Shown one piece after another: positions 33,909-37,501 of a DNA stretch of 37,501 nt. Source of the DNA: Acidobacteriota bacterium. GTDB taxonomy: Bacteria; Acidobacteriota; Vicinamibacteria; Vicinamibacterales; JAFNAJ01. The stretch is taken from contig JAFNAJ010000001.1 of NCBI GenBank assembly GCA_017860085.1, positions 1-37,501 on the forward strand, given 5' to 3'. A model generated the notes under the pieces. The model was not told the origin of the DNA, searched no databases, and saw only the letters and a program-made list of their open reading frames with translations. Position 1 is the first letter of the stretch. Every line of letters begins with the position of its first letter. A program made the position numbers and the translations under genes.

Positions 33909-35267
33909 ATGGCGTCCGTCAATCCAGGAATCTTCAAGGCCTACGACATTCGCGGCATCTACCCCACCGAGATCAACGAGGACGTCGCGCGGCTTGCGGG
34001 GCGTGCCTTCGTCGCCTACCTCGGGGCCAGGCGGATCGCGGTCTCGCGCGACATGCGGCTCTCGTCGCCGTCGGTGGCTGCCGCGTTCATCGACGGTGCC
34101 CGCGAGCAAGGGGCCGACGTCGTCGACTACGGGATGCTCGGCACCGACATGATGTACTTCGCGGTCTGCCGCGACGGCCTCGATGGCGGCGCCCAGATCA
34201 CGGCGTCGCACAATCCGAAGGAGTACAACGGCATGAAACTGGTGCGGCGCGAGGCGTTTCCGTTGAGCGGCGACGCCGGCATCAGCGACATGCGCGAGAT
34301 GATCCTGGGCGACAGCATCCCGGCGCCGTCGGGTCGTCGGGGATCGCTGCGCCAGGCCGACGTCACGGCCGACTACGTCGAGCGCATGCTCTCGTTCATC
34401 GACGTGTCGGCCATCCGTCCCTTCCGGACGGTGCTGGACGCCGGCAGCGGCATGGCTGGGGCGGTCGCGCCGGCCATCTTCGACAGGCTGCCTTGCCAGA
34501 CGACCCGCCTCTGCTTCGACGTCGATGGCACGTTTCCCAACCACGAGGCCAACCCCCTCATCGAGGAGAACCGGCGCGACATCGTCGAGCGGGTCGTGGC
34601 CGAGCGCGCCGACATCGGCATCGCCTGGGACGGCGACGCCGACCGGTGCTTCTTCATCGACGGCGGTGGCGAGTTCGTTGCCGGCGACTTCGTCACGGCG
34701 CTGCTGGCCGAGGCCTTCCTGATCAAGACCCCCGGGGCGAAGATCGTGTACGACGTCCGCGCCAGCTACGCCGTCAAGGACACGGTGGCCGCCTACGGCG
34801 GAACCGCCCTGATGAACCGCGTGGGCCACGCCTTCTTCAAGAAGCGCATGCGCGAGGACGACGCCGTGTTCGGCGGTGAGGTCACGGGTCACTACTACTT
34901 CCGCGACTTCTACTTCGCCGACAACGGCTTCATCCCGGCGCTTCTGATTCTCGAGTTGATGTCGAAGAAGGGGCAGACGCTGGCCGAGCTGCTGGCGCCG
35001 CTGCGCGAGCGCTACTTCATCTCAGGGGAGATCAACACCAAGGTCGCCAGCATGGCCGAGGTCGACCGGAAACTCGACGGCCTGGCGCGCCGCTACGCCG
35101 ACGGCCACGTCTACCGGATGGACGGGGTGTCGGTCGAGTACCCGGACTGGCACTTCAACGTGCGGCCCTCGAACACCGAGCCCTTGCTGCGGCTCAACCT
35201 CGAGGGGGCGACACCGGACGTGATGGCCGCCCGGCGAGACGACGTCGTCGCGTTCATCCGATCGTGA
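33909..35267 (+). CDS. Phosphomannomutase / phosphoglucomutase
   Basis: Interconverts hexose 6- and 1-phosphates via a phosphoserine. The 452-residue alpha-D-phosphohexomutase has the catalytic Ser100 in TASHNPKEYNGMK, the metal loop WDGDADRC (about 238-245), the sugar-binding FGGEVTGHYYF and the phosphate-binding RPSNTEP near the C-terminus. The N-terminal FKAYDIRGIYP is typical of the PMM/PGM (AlgC/ManB) type with dual specificity. It is 25 bases after the nucleotidyltransferase, and the two probably form an operon making activated sugars for surface polymers. Confidence 0.92.
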   Translation: MASVNPGIFKAYDIRGIYPTEINEDVARLAGRAFVAYLGARRIAVSRDMRLSSPSVAAAFIDGAREQGADVVDYGMLGTDMMYFAVCRDGLDGGAQITASHNPKEYNGMKLVRREAFPLSGDAGISDMREMILGDSIPAPSGRRGSLRQADVTADYVERMLSFIDVSAIRPFRTVLDAGSGMAGAVAPAIFDRLPCQTTRLCFDVDGTFPNHEANPLIEENRRDIVERVVAERADIGIAWDGDADRCFFIDGGGEFVAGDFVTALLAEAFLIKTPGAKIVYDVRASYAVKDTVAAYGGTALMNRVGHAFFKKRMREDDAVFGGEVTGHYYFRDFYFADNGFIPALLILELMSKKGQTLAELLAPLRERYFISGEINTKVASMAEVDRKLDGLARRYADGHVYRMDGVSVEYPDWHFNVRPSNTEPLLRLNLEGATPDVMAARRDDVVAFIRS

Positions 35268-35368
35268 GCCCCCGGGCAGGCCCAGTACGCGCCGACACAC
35301 CCCGTCGCCTTCCACCCGGGACGACGACGGGGCAAGTACCCGGCTCATGCTAGACTACTGGGCTTGCG

Positions 35369-35389
35369 GGGCCGCCCGACGGGCGGTCC
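35369..35389. promoter_or_regulatory. Hairpin before the tRNA-Gly gene
   Basis: GGGCCGCCC, loop GAC, GGGCGGTCC forms a 9-bp stem with one G-U pair, between the mutase stop and the tRNA. It could be a terminator for the sugar genes (no T-run) or part of the tRNA precursor leader. No other feature was seen in the 135-base gap. Confidence 0.35.
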
Positions 35390-35402
35390 GTCCGCGCCGA
35401 TC

Positions 35403-35476
35403 GCGGGCTTAGCATAGTGGTAATGCTCTGGCTTCCCAAGCCAGCTAGACGGGTTCGATTCCCGTAGCCCGCTCCA
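35403..35476 (+). tRNA. tRNA-Gly, anticodon CCC
   Basis: The 74-base gene folds as a full cloverleaf: acceptor arms GCGGGCT and AGCCCGC, D-arm AGCATAGTGGTAATGCT, anticodon arm CTGGC-TTCCCAA-GCCAG with anticodon CCC, and T-arm GGGTTCGATTCCC. A T discriminator and an encoded CCA end the gene at 35476. Gly identity follows from the CCC anticodon. Confidence 0.97.
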
Positions 35477-35792
35477 CCTTCTTGCTGATGGTGGTCTTCC
35501 CTGCCGGTGCCGCCGACGGCCCGGCGCCCTTGCGCCAGGCGATCAATTCCGCCTCGGCTGCCAGCCAGTCCTCCATCGCGTTGCCCGGCGCGAAGCCGCG
35601 CTCCATGGCGCGGAAGTACGCCCTCACGGCGATCTCCTCCGCCGTGGGCCGAAGGAACGCTGCTGCCTTTGCCGCGCGCGGAGCCCGCGGCTTGGCCACC
35701 TTGGGTGCCCCCGCCGCGGCCTTCTTGGCCGGCGCCGCCACTTTCTTCACATCTGCCGTTGGGTCCGCTTGCTTGATGGTTCGCTTTGCCAT
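35445..35792 (-). CDS. DUF2934 protein, 3' end antisense to tRNA-Gly
   Basis: The 115-residue protein has a Lys/Ala-rich N-terminus (KKVAAPAKKAAAGAPK) and then the DUF2934 core AEEIAVRAYFRAMERG and GNAMEDWLAAEAEL. Function is unknown; the basic, Ala/Pro-rich arm resembles nucleoid-associated tails (inference). The ATG at 35792 suits the family. The stop TAG lies at 35447-35445, inside the tRNA gene on the opposite strand, so the last 10 codons are antisense to the tRNA 3' half. Those residues (ERATGIEPV) are not DUF2934-like. The stop may therefore be fortuitous. Confidence 0.8.
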   Translation of the reverse strand: MAKRTIKQADPTADVKKVAAPAKKAAAGAPKVAKPRAPRAAKAAAFLRPTAEEIAVRAYFRAMERGFAPGNAMEDWLAAEAELIAWRKGAGPSAAPAGKTTISKKVERATGIEPV

Positions 35793-35885
35793 TGCTACAG
35801 TTCTTCACTCCTTCTTCACGCGCGGTTCCACCGCTACGAACGTACCAGCATAGCAGACACGCCCCCATCCCGCACGCCGCGCCGC

Positions 35886-35891
35886 TATAAT
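35886..35891 (+). promoter_or_regulatory. -10 box for the DUF2461 gene
   Basis: A perfect TATAAT ends six bases before the ATG at 35898. A transcript from it would start at or within a base or two of the initiation codon. No matching -35 box is clear. Confidence 0.5.
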
Positions 35892-35897
35892 CGCCCA

Positions 35898-36617
35898 ATG
35901 GGCACCGGCCCGAACTTCCCCCGCGGCGCGGTGACGTTCCTGCGAACACTCGCGCGGCACAACGATCGTGAGTGGTTCAGGGCCCACCGCGACGACTACG
36001 ACCGGCTCCTGCGCAGCCCGCTCGAGGCGATCGTGAACCAACTCGACCTCGATTTCCGCAGTTTCGCCCCGGAGTTGGTCGCCTCGCCCGCTGCCTCGAT
36101 CTATCGTATCTGGCGCGACACGCGGTTCAGCGACGACAAGTCGCCCCTCAAGACCCACGTGGCGGCCGTCTTTCCCCGGCGCGGCCTCCCCAAGCACCAG
36201 GGCGCAGGGCTCTACCTGGAGGTCGGCACTCGCGAGGTCCTGCTCGGCGGCGGCATCTACGCGCCGCGCACCAGCGAGATCCACGCCATCCGGCGCCACA
36301 TCGCCGCCAACTTCGGCCGGTTCCGCTCCATCATCGAGTCCCCGGGTTTCCGGCGAGCCGTTGGGCCCGTGCAGGGTGAGCGTCTGGCGCGGCTGCCGCG
36401 GGGCTTTCCGACGGAGCATCCCGCTGGCGAGTACCTTCGCCTCAAGCAGGTGCTCGCGTGGCGGGAGTATCCCGCTGGCCTGGCGTCGTCGCCCTCGTTC
36501 TACTCGACCGTGCTCCGGGTCTTCCGGGCCATGGCTCCATTGACGACGTTCTTGAACGAACCGCTGCGGCCATCGCTGCCGGATACTCGGGCGACCGACC
36601 GGTTCGGTCGGTCGTGA
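35898..36617 (+). CDS. DUF2461 family protein
   Basis: The 239-residue protein matches the conserved TIGR02453/DUF2461 family: FPRGAVTFLRTLARHNDREWFRAHRDDYD near the N-terminus, IYRIWRDTRFSDDKSPLKTHVAA, and GAGLYLEVGTREVLLGGGIY. Biochemical function is not established. The start is preceded closely by TATAAT, suggesting a leaderless transcript. It is followed 51 bases later by a sirtuin gene on the same strand. Confidence 0.88.
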   Translation: MGTGPNFPRGAVTFLRTLARHNDREWFRAHRDDYDRLLRSPLEAIVNQLDLDFRSFAPELVASPAASIYRIWRDTRFSDDKSPLKTHVAAVFPRRGLPKHQGAGLYLEVGTREVLLGGGIYAPRTSEIHAIRRHIAANFGRFRSIIESPGFRRAVGPVQGERLARLPRGFPTEHPAGEYLRLKQVLAWREYPAGLASSPSFYSTVLRVFRAMAPLTTFLNEPLRPSLPDTRATDRFGRS

Positions 36618-36668
36618 CCGACGTCGCGTGAGCCGCCGGGCCTCCGCCCCCGAGGAGGAGAGACGACC

Positions 36669-37427
36669 GTGGGTGAGATCGACCGCGCCCTCGAGGGGCT
36701 GGCGCGTCGCATTGGCGCTGGCGCAACCGTCACCGTGCTGACCGGGGCCGGGGTGTCGGCAGCCAGCGGCGTGCCCACGTTCCGTGGGGCGGATGGGCTG
36801 TGGCGTCAGCATCGTGCCGAGGACTTGGCCACCCCGGACGCCTTTGCACGGAATCCCCAGCTCGTCTGGGCCTGGTACGCGTGGCGCCGCGAGCGCATCG
36901 CCGCCTGTCAGCCCAACAGGACGCATCAGGTGCTTGCGGCCTGGAAGGCTCGCGACCACACGCTCTCGGTGGTCACACAGAACGTGGACGGACTGCACGA
37001 GCGGGCCGGGCTCGCTGACCTCGTGCGATTGCACGGGTCGATCTGGCACCTTCGGTGCTGGGCCTCGTGCCCGACGTCACCGGTACGGTGGCGCGACGAC
37101 CGTGTCCCGCTGCCCGAGATTCCTCCGCACTGCCCTCACTGTCATGGGCTCGCCCGTCCCGACGTTGTGTGGTTCGGCGAGCCGCTCGACCCCGCGGTTC
37201 TGGACGCTGCGTCGCGCGCGGCCGCCTCTGACATCTTCGTTTCCGCCGGCACGTCATCGCTCGTCTACCCGGCGGCGTCGTTTCTCCCCGTGGCACGCGC
37301 TCGCGGAGCCTACACGGTCGAGGTCAACATCGACGACACGCCGGCGAGCGACACGGTCGACCTCGTGCTGCGCGAGCGCGCCGAGGTGGTCTTCGATCGT
37401 CTCGAGCAGCTGCTCGGGGCGCGGTAG
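36669..37427 (+). CDS. cobB: NAD-dependent protein deacylase, Sir2 family (class III-like)
   Basis: The 252-residue sirtuin has GAGVSAASGVPTFRG (26-40), TQNVDGLHERAG, catalytic His122 in LHGS, and a zinc site of Cys130, Cys134, Cys155 and Cys158. WFGEPLD, SAGTSSLVYPAA and the VNIDDTP region follow. The motif YAWR (Tyr70, Arg73) matches the Y-x-x-R that in SIRT5 and CobB binds succinyl- or malonyl-lysine, so desuccinylase activity is likely. GTG at 36669 has GGAGGAG about 11-17 bases upstream. The CoA-dependent enzymes in this window could be targets, but that is speculation. Confidence 0.93.
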   Translation: MGEIDRALEGLARRIGAGATVTVLTGAGVSAASGVPTFRGADGLWRQHRAEDLATPDAFARNPQLVWAWYAWRRERIAACQPNRTHQVLAAWKARDHTLSVVTQNVDGLHERAGLADLVRLHGSIWHLRCWASCPTSPVRWRDDRVPLPEIPPHCPHCHGLARPDVVWFGEPLDPAVLDAASRAAASDIFVSAGTSSLVYPAASFLPVARARGAYTVEVNIDDTPASDTVDLVLRERAEVVFDRLEQLLGAR

Positions 37428-37452
37428 ACGGACACGCGCCGTTTGGCAGCAC

Positions 37453-37501
37453 GCAGGGCTGAAGCCCTGCGCTACAGAACCCTCGTCGCGCTGTAGCGCA
37501 G
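37453..37501. repeat. REP-like inverted-repeat pair, cut by the window end
   Basis: A hairpin, GCAGGG-CTGAAG-CCCTGC (37453-37470), runs into GCGCTACAG (37469-37477). Its reverse complement CTGTAGCGC is at 37491-37499, and the window then ends in CAG, apparently the start of a second, inverted copy. The CTGAAG centre and CTAC tail also occur in the 27563 element. Confidence 0.8.

Noticed and set aside
35350-35470. Minus-strand coding through the tRNA in another frame (the YGNRTRLAGLGS peptide)
   Set aside because: This is the well-known artefact of translating a tRNA on its reverse strand.
1-37501. CRISPR arrays, insertion sequences, prophage or toxin-antitoxin genes
   Set aside because: No spaced direct repeats, transposase, integrase or paired toxin-antitoxin frames are visible.

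Overview
The window is GC-rich bacterial chromosome, densely packed with genes and with no prophage, insertion sequence, CRISPR array or rRNA. Secreted S55/SpoIVB-type proteins, a DUF2934 protein, a very large sigma-54 regulator with TPR-like helices, an ECF sigma/anti-sigma pair and interspersed CTGAAG-loop hairpins together suggest Acidobacteriota, perhaps the Vicinamibacteria. That assignment is inferred from gene content and was not tested by phylogeny.

Region 1 (1-13142, minus strand) is an aromatic amino acid supraoperon, read right to left: trpL leader - aroDE fusion - trpE - trpG - trpD - trpC - trpF - trpB - trpA - chorismate mutase - DAHP synthase - tyrA - acetoacetyl-CoA synthetase - thiolase (cut by the window edge). 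Most junctions are 4-base ATGA/GTGA overlaps or gaps of 1-11 bases. A sigma70-like promoter, a 31-codon leader ORF with two adjacent Trp codons, an antiterminator and a 15-bp terminator hairpin followed by a T-run lie before aroDE. This has the complete layout of a ribosome-mediated tryptophan attenuator. It would place shikimate, Trp and Tyr synthesis, and two C4-CoA genes, under one Trp-sensing switch.

Region 2 (13209-20229) starts from a divergent promoter and encodes a secreted S55-like peptidase, whose Ser and His motifs are in the reverse order to SpoIVB, and a secreted beta-propeller-like protein. An ECF sigma factor with a membrane anti-sigma factor follows on the minus strand (the anti-sigma has a TonB-like C-terminus), then a membrane-anchored TPR protein.

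Region 3 (20240-29451) has a 1021-residue sigma-54 activator divergent from aroC - def - fmt - rsmB - PASTA protein - rpe - YbgC-like thioesterase. The PASTA protein has no kinase domain but occupies the place that the PASTA kinase PrkC has in the Firmicutes def-fmt-rsmB-prpC-prkC-rsgA-rpe cluster.

Region 4 (29448-37501) carries envelope and sugar genes: an NDP-sugar epimerase, a BamD-like lipoprotein, a secreted protein with a duplicated domain, pgsA, a sugar-1-phosphate nucleotidyltransferase and a phosphomannomutase/phosphoglucomutase. It ends with tRNA-Gly(CCC), a DUF2934 gene running antisense into that tRNA, a DUF2461 protein and a class III-like sirtuin. The final bases hold a REP-like inverted repeat cut by the window edge.
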